From: an uncultured Clostridia bacterium
GTDB lineage: Bacteria > Bacillota > Clostridia > TANB77 > CAG-508
DNA: 21,346 nucleotides
Reading direction: 5' to 3'
Assembly: GCA_948585895.1 (NCBI GenBank)
Contig: CAPBNZ010000029.1
Coordinates: 1 to 21,346 of the forward strand
Translations under genes and position numbers: made by a program
In this document: positions 8,823-16,807 of the stretch, one piece after another
Layout of the letters: every line of letters starts with the position of its first letter
How positions within the stretch are numbered: the stretch's first letter is position 1
The notes under the pieces: model-generated
Database searches by the model: none
Told to the model about the DNA's origin: nothing
What the model saw: only the letters and a program-made list of their open reading frames with translations

Positions 8823-9956
8823 ATGAAAAAAGAAGAATTAGGACTTTATATTCATATACCATTTTGTAAAAGTAAATGTTATTATTGTGATTTTATATCT
8901 TATAGTAATTATTGTAATCAGATAGAATTCTATATCCAAAAAGTGATTAAAGAAATGCAACAATATGATATCAGAAACTATAATGTTACAACAATTTATA
9001 TTGGAGGAGGAACCCCTTCATATATTCATGAAAAGTATATAAAACAATTATTAGATGCCTTAAAAACAAAATTAATAGATAATGAAACTAAATGGGAGGA
9101 TATGGAGATTACAATAGAAATCAATCCTGGAACGATTCATAGGAAAAAGCTAGAGCAATATAAAAAAGCAGGAATGAATCGAATTAGTATTGGATTACAA
9201 AGTACGAATAATAGTATTTTGAAACAAATAGGAAGAATTCATACATATCAGGAATTTTTAGAAGCTTATAAGCTAGTAAAAGAGTCTGGTTTTGAAAATA
9301 TTAATATTGATTTGATGATAGGATTGCCAAACCAAACAATTGAAGATATCAAACAAACCTTAAGAGAAATACAACGACTAAACCCAAATCATGTTAGTGT
9401 GTATTCTTTAATAGTAGAAAAAGGGACACAATTAGAAAAGCTCATTGAGAATAAGCAGTTACCATTACCAGATGAAGAATTAGAAAGGCAAATGTATTGG
9501 TATGTAAAAAATATGTTAGAACTAAGTCAATACAATCATTATGAAATATCTAACTTTGCTAAAAAAGGAAAAGAATCTAAACATAATTTGAATTGTTGGG
9601 AACAAAAACAATACATAGGATTAGGAGCAGCAGCACATTCGTATTTAGATGGAATTCGCTATTCTAATGCAGTTTTTACAGAATTAGGAGAATGGCATTT
9701 TACAGATAAAAAAATGGAAGAAGAACAAACAGTAGAAGATAAGAAAAAGGAATATATGTTATTAGGTTTAAGAAAAATAGAAGGAGTAAACATTCAAAAA
9801 TTTAAACAAAAATATAGTGATAATCCTATCTTTTTATATAGAAAAGAATTAGAAAAATTGGTAGAACAGGGGTTATTAGTGATTAATGGAGATTATATTC
9901 GATTAACAAACAAAGGAATTGATTTGGCTAATTTAGTGTGGCAGGAATTTATTTAA
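8823..9956 (+). CDS. hemW: Heme chaperone HemW (radical SAM, HemN-like)
   Basis: This radical SAM protein is related to coproporphyrinogen dehydrogenase. HemW-type members bind heme and are thought to deliver it rather than oxidise coproporphyrinogen. The Fe-S motif is C15-x3-C19-x2-C22 in PFCKSKCYYCDF. TIYIGGGTPSY and INPGT are the SAM-binding glycine-rich and strand motifs, followed by GLQSTNNSILKQIGRIH and the C-terminal HemN domain. I choose ATG 8823 (377 residues), 2 nt after AAGGAGAA (8813-8820), rather than the in-frame ATG at 8796, which lacks a ribosome binding site. The short motif spacing and lack of the HemN N-terminal extension favour HemW. It follows whiA by 33 nt, probably in one transcript, and is followed by repeat element 3. 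Confidence 0.9.
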   Translation: MKKEELGLYIHIPFCKSKCYYCDFISYSNYCNQIEFYIQKVIKEMQQYDIRNYNVTTIYIGGGTPSYIHEKYIKQLLDALKTKLIDNETKWEDMEITIEINPGTIHRKKLEQYKKAGMNRISIGLQSTNNSILKQIGRIHTYQEFLEAYKLVKESGFENINIDLMIGLPNQTIEDIKQTLREIQRLNPNHVSVYSLIVEKGTQLEKLIENKQLPLPDEELERQMYWYVKNMLELSQYNHYEISNFAKKGKESKHNLNCWEQKQYIGLGAAAHSYLDGIRYSNAVFTELGEWHFTDKKMEEEQTVEDKKKEYMLLGLRKIEGVNIQKFKQKYSDNPIFLYRKELEKLVEQGLLVINGDYIRLTNKGIDLANLVWQEFI

Positions 9957-9960
9957 AAAT

Positions 9961-10260
9961 AGAATACCATGTAATGTTGTGAATTTAAAGTGTATCTAGT
10001 ATCTTTGCCTGTTGTAACTAGTAAAATAGAAAAGAGCAACTTCCCATGTTACCAGCTTAAGCTATTTACATGATTTTTTTACACCTTGTGTGTCGCAACC
10101 ATCCATTTTAATGTATGGTAGGTTGCTCCAATCGCACTCGCTAATGCTCGTTTAGTTGCTTACGCAGTGCTGTAAAAATCATGTAAATAGCTTAAGCTGG
10201 TAACATGGGAAGTTGCTTCAATCCCTTAATAGTTGTAGTTGGATTGGTCTTTTATCGTGT
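9961..10260. repeat. Probable older copy of the repeat element, split by element 3
   Basis: The flanks of element 3 look like two halves of one earlier related element. The left flank (about 9970-10034) has AATGTTGTGAATTTAAA, like the inner left arm of element 1, then CTTTGCCTGTTGTAACTAG, like the start of the core of element 1. The right flank (about 10211-10250) has AGTTGCTTCAAT, which continues the core. Together they would form a core if element 3 were removed. This alignment was done by eye and is approximate. Confidence 0.45.
10035..10217. repeat. Inverted-repeat element 3 (MITE-like, about 183 bp)
   Basis: The arms at 10035-10078 and 10174-10217 are perfect 44-bp inverted repeats. The core of about 95 bp (10079-10173) begins ACACCTTGTGTGTCGCAACC and contains CTCGCTAATGCTCGTTTAG. 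It aligns with the minus-strand core of element 2 and more loosely with element 1. No ORF is present. It lies between hemW and recN, where its RNA hairpin could end the upstream transcript, although no T-run follows the stem. Confidence 0.78.
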
Positions 10261-10288
10261 ATTAGAAAAATAATGACTATATAAAAGG

Positions 10289-10354
10289 AAAAAATGTTCG
10301 TAAAAGTATTGACAATTTTAAAAATTGAGGATACAATAAAAGCGAACATTTTTT
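10289..10354. promoter_or_regulatory. 12-bp dyad bracketing the recN promoter
   Basis: AAAAAATGTTCG (10289-10300) and CGAACATTTTTT (10343-10354) are perfect inverted repeats. The left arm ends 8 nt before the -35 and the right arm starts about at the expected transcription start. GTTCG and CGAAC are the half-sites found in Gram-positive LexA boxes, but here they are about 42 nt apart and point the wrong way for one box. An operator read by looping, or an attenuator-like hairpin ending in a T-run, are both possible. Confidence 0.4.
10309..10337 (+). promoter_or_regulatory. Sigma-A promoter of recN
   Basis: A consensus TTGACA (10309-10314), a 17-nt spacer and TACAAT (10332-10337) give a strong vegetative promoter 45 nt before the recN ATG. 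Confidence 0.85.
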
Positions 10355-10381
10355 TAGTTACGATAATTAGGAGGTAAGTAT

Positions 10382-12013
10382 ATGATAACAACTATGCATA
10401 TAAAAAATATAGGAATTATAGAGGATATAACAATTGACTTTAATCAAGGATTAAATGTTTTAACAGGAGAAACAGGTGCAGGAAAAACATTGATTATAGA
10501 CTCCCTACAAATTATATCAGGAGGCAGATTTTCAAAAGAAATGATTCGAAAAGGAGAGAATCATTCTTTTGTAGAGCTATGTATGTATGAACCAGAAAAT
10601 GAAAAAGCAATCGATGGAAATATTATTGTATCAAGAGAAATTAGTTTAAATGGAAAAAATATGTGTAAAATAAATGGAAGAATGGTAACCGTAAATGAAC
10701 TGAAAGAATTCATGAATCAATTTATTGAAATACATGGACAAAATGACAATCAAAATTTATTAGAAAATAAAATGCATTTAAACTATTTAGATAGTTTTAT
10801 AGGAGAAGAAATCATAAAAAATAAACAAAAGTACCAAGAACAATATGAAAAATATTGTAAAATTAAGCAAGAATTAAAAAATAACTTTGGAGATGAGAAA
10901 GAAAGACAACGAAAATTAGACTTATTACAATATCAAATAAAAGAGATAGAAGCAGCCAATTTAAAAATAAAAGAAGAGGAAGAATTAGAAGACAAAAGGA
11001 AAATTATTTTAAACTCAGAAAAAATAACAGAAAATTTGCGAGAAGCCGATACATTAATAGCAGAAAATGGAATTGATAATATTAGTATGGCAATTCGAGC
11101 ATTAGAAAAAATTGAGCAAATAGATAAAAAATATGAGAAAGCATCAAGTGAGTTAAAAAATATTTATTACGAATTACAAGAATTAGCAAGAGATGTCAAT
11201 AGCTATCGAAGTGATATAGAGTTTGATGAAGAAGAAAGAGAGTTAGTAGAAGAAAGATTAAATCTAATTTATTCTCTCAAAAGAAAATATGGAAATACAG
11301 TAGAAGAAATTTTAAAGTATAAAGAAAGCATCAAAGAAGAAGTAGAACATATTGAAAATTTAGAAGAATATAATGAAAAACTAAAAAAGAAGCAAAACGA
11401 AATAGAAGAGCAAATGAAAGAATTAGCTAGGCAAATGCATGAGATAAGAAGTAAAAATGCTGAGATTTTAAGTAAAAGAATTAACCAAGAATTAGAAGAA
11501 TTAGAAATGAGAAACGCAAAAGTAAATGTAAAAGTTACTTATTTAGAAAAGGAATATTTAAAAACAGGAAAAGATAAGGTTACTTTTTATATAGTAACAA
11601 ATAGAGGGGAAGAAGAAAAAGAGTTATCCAAAATAGCATCAGGGGGAGAAATGTCAAGAACAATGCTGGCAATTAAAAAAGTAGTAGCAGATACCGATAA
11701 AATATCTGTACTTATATTTGATGAAATTGATACAGGAATTAGTGGAAAGGCAGCAAATTCAGTGGCGAACAAACTAAAAAAAATTGCAACGACCCATCAA
11801 ATCATGTGCATTTCGCACTTACCTAATATAGCAGCAGCAGCTGATTATAATTATTTTATCAGTAAGAATATTTATCAAGAAAGGACAAAAACACAAGTAA
11901 AATTATTACAAGAAAAGGAAGTAATTGAAGAAATTGCAAGAATTTCATCAGGAGAAATTAATGAAGTAAGTCTACAATATGCAAATGAGTTAAGAAATAA
12001 GAAAGTATCATAA
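10382..12013 (+). CDS. recN: DNA repair protein RecN
   Basis: RecN is an SMC-like ATPase recruited early to double-strand breaks, where it holds DNA ends together for recombination. The N-terminal ATPase half has Walker A GETGAGKT (29-36). The centre (about residues 150-370) is a long Glu/Lys-rich coiled coil. The C-terminal half has the ABC signature ASGGEMS (419-425) and Walker B with D447 and E448 in IFDEIDTGISG, followed by ISHLPNIAAAAD, the switch histidine region. At 543 residues it is close to the usual length. The ribosome binding site is AGGAGGT, 5-6 nt before ATG 10382. It has its own strong promoter flanked by a dyad carrying LexA-like half-sites. SOS control is plausible but unproven. 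Confidence 0.95.
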   Translation: MITTMHIKNIGIIEDITIDFNQGLNVLTGETGAGKTLIIDSLQIISGGRFSKEMIRKGENHSFVELCMYEPENEKAIDGNIIVSREISLNGKNMCKINGRMVTVNELKEFMNQFIEIHGQNDNQNLLENKMHLNYLDSFIGEEIIKNKQKYQEQYEKYCKIKQELKNNFGDEKERQRKLDLLQYQIKEIEAANLKIKEEEELEDKRKIILNSEKITENLREADTLIAENGIDNISMAIRALEKIEQIDKKYEKASSELKNIYYELQELARDVNSYRSDIEFDEEERELVEERLNLIYSLKRKYGNTVEEILKYKESIKEEVEHIENLEEYNEKLKKKQNEIEEQMKELARQMHEIRSKNAEILSKRINQELEELEMRNAKVNVKVTYLEKEYLKTGKDKVTFYIVTNRGEEEKELSKIASGGEMSRTMLAIKKVVADTDKISVLIFDEIDTGISGKAANSVANKLKKIATTHQIMCISHLPNIAAAADYNYFISKNIYQERTKTQVKLLQEKEVIEEIARISSGEINEVSLQYANELRNKKVS

Positions 12014-12193
12014 AGATTAGATTTTAAACCATTTTTGTTAACTATTTTGCCTTCACTCAGCCATGCACTTCTTAAAAAAGATTGCTTTTCTTCTTTTTGC
12101 ATAAATTAGAAAGAAATGGATAAAATAGAAAAGAAAGAAAATAAGGATTTAGGAAAGTTTCATAATCTTTATGAAAGAAGGAGTGTTAAGAAA

Positions 12194-13465
12194 ATGAAAG
12201 ATTTTTTGGAAATTGTAGATGTGCAAGCATTAGAAATACTAGACTCAAGAGGGAATCCAACCATTCAAGTAGAAGTAATACTTGATGGAGGATATAGAGG
12301 AATTGCATCTGTACCATCAGGTGCATCAACAGGAAGTTTTGAAGCAGTTGAATTAAGAGATGGAGATAAAACTAGATATTTTGGAAAAGGTGTGCAAAAG
12401 GCAGTAGAAAATGTTAATAAAAAGATTGCAAAAAAAATAGTTGGAATGAATGCATATGAACAAAGAAAAATTGACAGTGAATTAGTAAAATTAGACGATA
12501 CACCTAACAAATCAAATTTAGGTGCCAATAGTTTATTAGGAGTATCTTTAGCAGTAGCAAAAGCAGCGGCAGAATCGTTAAATATGGAATTATATGAGTA
12601 TATAGGAGGAATTCAAGCAAAAGAGCTACCAATTCCTATGATGAACATTCTAAATGGAGGAAAACATTCTGAAAATAACATTAGTATTCAAGAATTTATG
12701 ATTATGCCAATTGGAGAAATCACATTCCAAGAAAGATTAAGAAGAGGGGTAGAAGTATATCATACATTAAAAAAAGTGCTAAAAGAAAAAGGATATAGTG
12801 TAGGCGTTGGGGATGAAGGTGGATTTGCACCTAACTTAGAGAATGAAGAGCAAGCATTAGACCTTATTGTAGAAGCAATAAAAAAGGCAGGATATGAACC
12901 AAAAAAAGATATTGTATTAGCCTTAGATATAGCTAGCACAGAAATGTATGATGAGGCTCAGAAAATAGGAAAAGAAGGATATTATTTCTGGAAAACAGAA
13001 CAATTAAAAACAAAACAAGAAATGATAGAATATGTTATTAGTTTATGTGAGAAATATCCAATTGTTTCTGTGGAAGATGGGTTAGCAGAAGAAGATTGGG
13101 AAAGCTGGAAAGAATTGACAAGTAGAATAGGCGATAAAGTACAATTAGTAGGTGATGATTTATTTGTAACCAATCCAAAGCGACTAAGAAATGGCATTGA
13201 AAAAAATATTGCTAATAGTATTTTAATTAAGCCAAATCAAATTGGAACTTTGACAGAAACCTTAGATACCATTTATCTGGCAAAAAGCCATGGTTATAAA
13301 ACTGTTATTTCGCATCGTTCAGGAGAAACAGATGATACGACAATTGCTGATATAGCTGTTGGTGTAAATGGAGGACAAATAAAAACAGGAGCACCTTGTA
13401 GAATTGACAGAGTTGCTAAATATAACAGACTTTTAAAAATTGAATCAGAATTAGATATTTTATAA
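12194..13465 (+). CDS. eno: Enolase
   Basis: Enolase converts 2-phosphoglycerate to phosphoenolpyruvate in glycolysis. The start is ATG 12194 behind AAGGAG (12178-12183). It gives 423 residues beginning MKDFLEIVDVQALEILDSRG, as in the family. The frame is open further upstream to 12116, but those 26 residues are Lys/Glu-rich and unlike enolase. Motifs include SGASTG, GANSLLGVSLAVAKA, GDEGGFAP, the metal-binding EDGLAEEDW and GDDLFVTN, the catalytic K346 in ILIKPNQIGT, and SHRSGETDDTTIAD. It is intact and ends 33 nt before a strong terminator. No good promoter is visible in the 180 nt after recN, so it may be read from upstream or from a weak promoter. Confidence 0.97.
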   Translation: MKDFLEIVDVQALEILDSRGNPTIQVEVILDGGYRGIASVPSGASTGSFEAVELRDGDKTRYFGKGVQKAVENVNKKIAKKIVGMNAYEQRKIDSELVKLDDTPNKSNLGANSLLGVSLAVAKAAAESLNMELYEYIGGIQAKELPIPMMNILNGGKHSENNISIQEFMIMPIGEITFQERLRRGVEVYHTLKKVLKEKGYSVGVGDEGGFAPNLENEEQALDLIVEAIKKAGYEPKKDIVLALDIASTEMYDEAQKIGKEGYYFWKTEQLKTKQEMIEYVISLCEKYPIVSVEDGLAEEDWESWKELTSRIGDKVQLVGDDLFVTNPKRLRNGIEKNIANSILIKPNQIGTLTETLDTIYLAKSHGYKTVISHRSGETDDTTIADIAVGVNGGQIKTGAPCRIDRVAKYNRLLKIESELDIL

Positions 13466-13498
13466 GAATATTTATTTGAATAAAGTAGTATATAATAA

Positions 13499-13541
13499 AA
13501 AGAGAATTTCCTAATAGATAAGAAATTCTCTTTATTTTTTT
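13499..13541. terminator. Bidirectional intrinsic terminator between eno and the vWA gene
   Basis: A 12-bp stem pairs 13499-13510 (AAAGAGAATTTC) with 13522-13533 (GAAATTCTCTTT) around an 11-nt loop. A T-rich tail (ATTTTTTT) follows on the + strand and a T-run also follows on the - strand. The two genes converge here, so it can stop both transcripts. Confidence 0.9.
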
Positions 13542-13604
13542 AGTCGAACAAAAAAGGTAGAATGTAAGTAATCTAAAAAGACAAGTTTGTTTTATATTCA
13601 ATTT

Positions 13605-14948
13605 TTATTTCATTTTTTTATGAATAGAAGTTAATTTTAGTGTAGAATAAGCAAGCAATCCAACAACTAAAATAGAAATACCAATAAATGTTATTGTTCC
13701 TGCTTTTGGTAATTGAATAGGTGGTTCTGTTAATTTAAGTTTAGGTGTAATATCAGAGGTTTTAGCTTGCTTTTTATCAGTTATATCTGTGTAAGTTATA
13801 TCAACTTTTTGATTGGTATTTAATATTTTATTAACAATGGAACTATCATAATTTTCTTTTAATTTTAATTTATATTGTACAGTTGCTATTTGACCACTTG
13901 CTAGTTCAGGAATGGTCCAAGTAATGGAATGATTAGTAGTGTCTATTTTAGTAGAAACAGTTCCAATATTAGCATTTGAAATATAAGCAAAGTCAAAGTT
14001 TTTTACGATTTCTTCTGGGAAGTAATCTACAATTGTAATATCTTTTAATATCTTTTTAGTTTCTAGTAATGAATGATAAATGTCATTTTTTATTGTTTTT
14101 TCAATTTGAGTATCTGTTACATAATAGAATTTACCACATGTTGGTTTTTCTTGTGTACCAAATACTTCATTTATAATTTGACCAAAGGTTTTTGTAGTTG
14201 TTGTCGGAATATAAGATTCATCTTCTATTCCTGTTAACATGGTAGTAAGCTGAATTTCTTGTGAAGTTAATGTTTGTAACTGTTGTTTTGTTTTATTAAT
14301 AACATCATCAGAATAATAATTTTTGTCATAATCAATCGCAACATTTGGAACACCATCTGTTAAAATGATGATATATTTATTTGTGCTTGTTTTAGTAAAT
14401 TGTTGGCTAGCTAATAGTAATCCAGCTTGTAAGTTAGTTCTAGGTCCATTTGTTTCTATGTTAGAAATAGCAGTAGATAATGTATTGGAATCATTACTTA
14501 GTGTAGAAACAACAGTAGCATCTTCTATTGTACCTTCTTTTTTTATATCAACATTAGTTGAAAAACTAACAATTCCTATTTTTAGACTAGCGTTATCTGT
14601 TAATAAATTAGAGACTAAAGTTTTGGCAGATTCAAAAATTAAGTCTTTTCTAGTTTGATTTTGAGAAACTTCTTCTGTCATACTATTAGAGTTATCTAAT
14701 ACTAACATAATTTCACCAGTTGGTTTATCAGCAATTTCTTCATTTGTAACTTGTAATTGAAGAGTTACTTCTTTATTGGATAAATCCTTATGAATCAATT
14801 TTTTTTCGAATTTTGAATTGTCTCCTAAATGAATGGTACAAATGGGTTCTTCTACAACACTCATAGTAACAGTATGATAGGAAGCAAAGGAAATATTGGC
14901 TATTAGAATGATACTTAAAAAGATTCCCACAAAAATTTTATTTTTCAT
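13605..14948 (-). CDS. Secreted von Willebrand factor A-domain protein with LPKAG sortase anchor
   Basis: A 447-residue cell-surface protein. Residues 1 to about 22 form a signal peptide (basic MKNK, hydrophobic core, cleavage near SFA-SYH). A vWA domain spans about residues 78-300. It has the metal-ion-dependent adhesion motif D85-x-S87-x-S89 and TDGVPN as the later acidic element. A beta-rich region with DIYHSLLETKKILKDITIVD and PEEIVKNFDF follows; similar regions occur in pilus-tip vWA proteins. The C-terminus is a sortase signal: LPKAG at 413-417, a hydrophobic span and a basic tail HKKMK. It is the only gene on this strand, with its own promoter. It probably acts in adhesion. The partner sortase is not in this window. 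Confidence 0.85.
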   Translation of the reverse strand: MKNKIFVGIFLSIILIANISFASYHTVTMSVVEEPICTIHLGDNSKFEKKLIHKDLSNKEVTLQLQVTNEEIADKPTGEIMLVLDNSNSMTEEVSQNQTRKDLIFESAKTLVSNLLTDNASLKIGIVSFSTNVDIKKEGTIEDATVVSTLSNDSNTLSTAISNIETNGPRTNLQAGLLLASQQFTKTSTNKYIIILTDGVPNVAIDYDKNYYSDDVINKTKQQLQTLTSQEIQLTTMLTGIEDESYIPTTTTKTFGQIINEVFGTQEKPTCGKFYYVTDTQIEKTIKNDIYHSLLETKKILKDITIVDYFPEEIVKNFDFAYISNANIGTVSTKIDTTNHSITWTIPELASGQIATVQYKLKLKENYDSSIVNKILNTNQKVDITYTDITDKKQAKTSDITPKLKLTEPPIQLPKAGTITFIGISILVVGLLAYSTLKLTSIHKKMK

Positions 14949-14985
14949 ATTAAATTACACTCCTTTTATTATTAATTTCCATAAT

Positions 14986-15013
14986 AGTATAACACAAATT
15001 TAAGAATATACAA
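14986..15013 (-). promoter_or_regulatory. Promoter of the vWA surface protein gene
   Basis: Read on the minus strand, TTGTAT (15013-15008), a 16-nt spacer and TATACT (14991-14986) form a promoter. The ribosome binding site AAAAGGAGT (14967-14959) precedes the ATG at 14948. Confidence 0.7.
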
Positions 15014-15040
15014 GGATTTTTTCTAAATTTCAAAAATACC

Positions 15041-15069
15041 TTGTCAAATCTTAGAAAATGTGTTAAAAT
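15041..15069 (+). promoter_or_regulatory. Promoter of the pheST operon
   Basis: TTGTCA (15041-15046), a 17-nt spacer and TAAAAT (15064-15069) predict transcription starting near 15076, at the head of the T-box leader. It diverges from the vWA promoter. Confidence 0.75.
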
Positions 15070-15075
15070 ATTAAC

Positions 15076-15358
15076 TGTAAGTAAATGAAAGCCAATTAAA
15101 AAGCAAAGTAAATATAGGTTAAAACATATGTAAAGAGAAAATGGTCAAGGCTGAAAGCCATTCATATGAAATATATTGAAATTTCACTTTTTAGGTCTTT
15201 TTCTGAAATTGATAACTAAAATAAAGTAAGAAAAAGCGGTCGAACCGTTAAAACGAAATGAGATTAGCAAACTTTTGATAATAAAATGCTAATAAATTTA
15301 GGTGGTACCACGAATGATAGCCATTTCGTCCTAGAAAAATAGGAAGAAGTGGCTTTTT
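15076..15358 (+). promoter_or_regulatory. Phe-specific T-box leader
   Basis: A T-box leader senses uncharged tRNA and allows readthrough into the synthetase genes. The T-box sequence AGGTGGTACCACG is at 15300-15312. The terminator stem pairs 15319-15333 with 15340-15354 (AGCCA with TGGCT outside, TCCTA with TAGGA inside, one mismatch), followed by TTTTT. Stem I can be drawn with AAAGT (15105-15109) against ACTTT (15186-15190) and with CATATG (15125-15130) against CATATG (15163-15168). TTC (15183-15185), a Phe codon followed by A, sits in the loop where the specifier belongs. That agrees with the downstream pheS. The specifier assignment rests on hand folding. Confidence 0.9.
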
Positions 15359-15433
15359 GATTGAAAAAGAGGTATCAATATAAATCAAAAATAGTAGGAT
15401 AGTAAGAATAAAGAAGAAAGGAATTAGTAAGTG

Positions 15434-16453
15434 ATGAAAGAAGAAATTACAAAAATACAAGAACAATCCAAAAAAGAAATTAGCAATTGTAAAGAGGAAA
15501 AAGAATTAAAGGAATTAAAAGTAAAATATTTAGGGAAAAAAGGAGAATTAACAGCAGTATTAAGGGGAATGGGAAATTTGACTCCAGAAGAAAGACCTAT
15601 AATAGGAAGTTTAGTGAATCAAGTAAGAGATGAGTTAGAAGAATTCATTCAAAAAAAGGAAAGAGAATTCAAGAGAAAAGAATTAGAGAAAAAATTAGAA
15701 ACAGAAAATATCGATGTTACAGAGCCAAGTAGAAAAACAAAATTAGGATCATGGCATCCAATTACACAAATTATAGATGAAGTAGAAGAAATATTTTTAG
15801 GAATGGGGTACCAAATAGCAGATGGACCAGAGGTAGAAAAGGCAATCTATAATTTTGATAAATTAAATACACCAATAGATCATCCAGCAAGAGATATACA
15901 AGATACTTTCTATATTACAGAAGATATTGTTTTAAGAAGCCAGACTTCTCCTGTACAAGCAAGAGTAATGGAAAAACAAAAACCACCAATAAAAATTATT
16001 TGTCCAGGAGCAGTGTACCGTTCAGACAGTGTAGATGCTACCCATTCACCAGTATTCCATCAAATTGAAGGTTTAGTAGTAGATAAAAATATTGCTATGA
16101 CAGACCTAAAAGGAACACTAGAAATGTTTGCTAAAAAATGTTTAGGTGAAAACACCAAAATTAGATTTAGACCACACCATTTCCCATTTACAGAACCAAG
16201 TGCAGAAGCAGATGTATCTTGTTTTGTATGTGGAGGAAAAGGATGTAAAGTATGCAAAGGAGAAGGGTGGATTGAATTGTTAGGATGTGGAATGGTACAT
16301 CCTAATGTGTTAGAAAATTGTGGAATCGACCCAGAAGAATATTCAGGGTTTGCCTTTGGATTTGGGGTAGAAAGAATTGCTATGGCAAAGTTTGGAATCG
16401 AAGATATGAGATTACTATTCGAAAATGATATAAGATTTTTAAAACAATTTTAA
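15434..16453 (+). CDS. pheS: Phenylalanine-tRNA ligase alpha subunit
   Basis: The catalytic subunit of the tetrameric PheRS, which charges tRNA-Phe. The N-terminal coiled coil (residues 1-90) binds tRNA. The class II core contains GSWHPITQIIDEVEEIFLGMG, the motif 2 region RFRPHHFPFTEPSAEADVSC and motif 3 near GFAFGFGVERIAMAKFG. The Cys-rich insert CFVCGGKGCKVCKGEGW is typical of the bacterial form. Two starts abut: GTG 15431 and ATG 15434. AAAGGA (15417-15422) fits either, and ATG gives 339 residues, a usual size. It lies 75 nt after the T-box terminator. It is intact, unlike pheT. Confidence 0.96.
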   Translation: MKEEITKIQEQSKKEISNCKEEKELKELKVKYLGKKGELTAVLRGMGNLTPEERPIIGSLVNQVRDELEEFIQKKEREFKRKELEKKLETENIDVTEPSRKTKLGSWHPITQIIDEVEEIFLGMGYQIADGPEVEKAIYNFDKLNTPIDHPARDIQDTFYITEDIVLRSQTSPVQARVMEKQKPPIKIICPGAVYRSDSVDATHSPVFHQIEGLVVDKNIAMTDLKGTLEMFAKKCLGENTKIRFRPHHFPFTEPSAEADVSCFVCGGKGCKVCKGEGWIELLGCGMVHPNVLENCGIDPEEYSGFAFGFGVERIAMAKFGIEDMRLLFENDIRFLKQF

Positions 16454-16507
16454 ATAAGCAAGTATAAATTAATTAAAAATTTAGTTAATTGAGGAGTGTA
16501 TAGAAAT

Positions 16508-16780
16508 ATGAAAAGGAAAACATATATATTTACAACACAAGGAAAAAATGAAAATTATATACAAGAAATTAAGCAAATATTAACAAATAAGCCAGAAATA
16601 GAAACGGTACCAGGATATGATAAAAATGGAAATTACACAATTACACTAATCATTCCAGACTGGAAAGATAAATGGAAATGTAATGTAAATAGGTACAATA
16701 GAAACAATCAGAAACAAGCAGTGACACAATATGGAGATTATCAACAAGCAAAAGGCTATAGAAGTTTTGGTGCAAGATAA
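16508..16780 (+). CDS. Unknown 90-residue protein between pheS and pheT
   Basis: I do not recognise this gene. ATG 16508 (MKRKTYIFTTQGKNENYIQE) follows GAGGAG (16490-16495); an in-frame GTG at 16496 is too close to that site. It is soluble and basic, with no membrane segment. The first 55 residues look like an alpha/beta fold ending in YTITLIIPDWKDKWKCNVNR. The C-terminal third is rich in Asn, Gln and Tyr and ends YRSFGAR. Codon use matches the neighbours. It sits between two genes that are normally adjacent, 54 nt after pheS and 27 nt before pheT, so it is transcribed under the Phe T-box. A role linked to translation or phenylalanine is only a guess from position. Confidence 0.7.
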   Translation: MKRKTYIFTTQGKNENYIQEIKQILTNKPEIETVPGYDKNGNYTITLIIPDWKDKWKCNVNRYNRNNQKQAVTQYGDYQQAKGYRSFGAR

Positions 16781-16807
16781 AAATAGAGAAGATAAAGGAG
16801 AAAAAGA

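Noticed and set aside
10343..10360. A standard LexA box before recN
   Set aside because: CGAAC is present, but the GTTCG partner is not 4 nt downstream. The only partner is about 42 nt upstream in the opposite arrangement.
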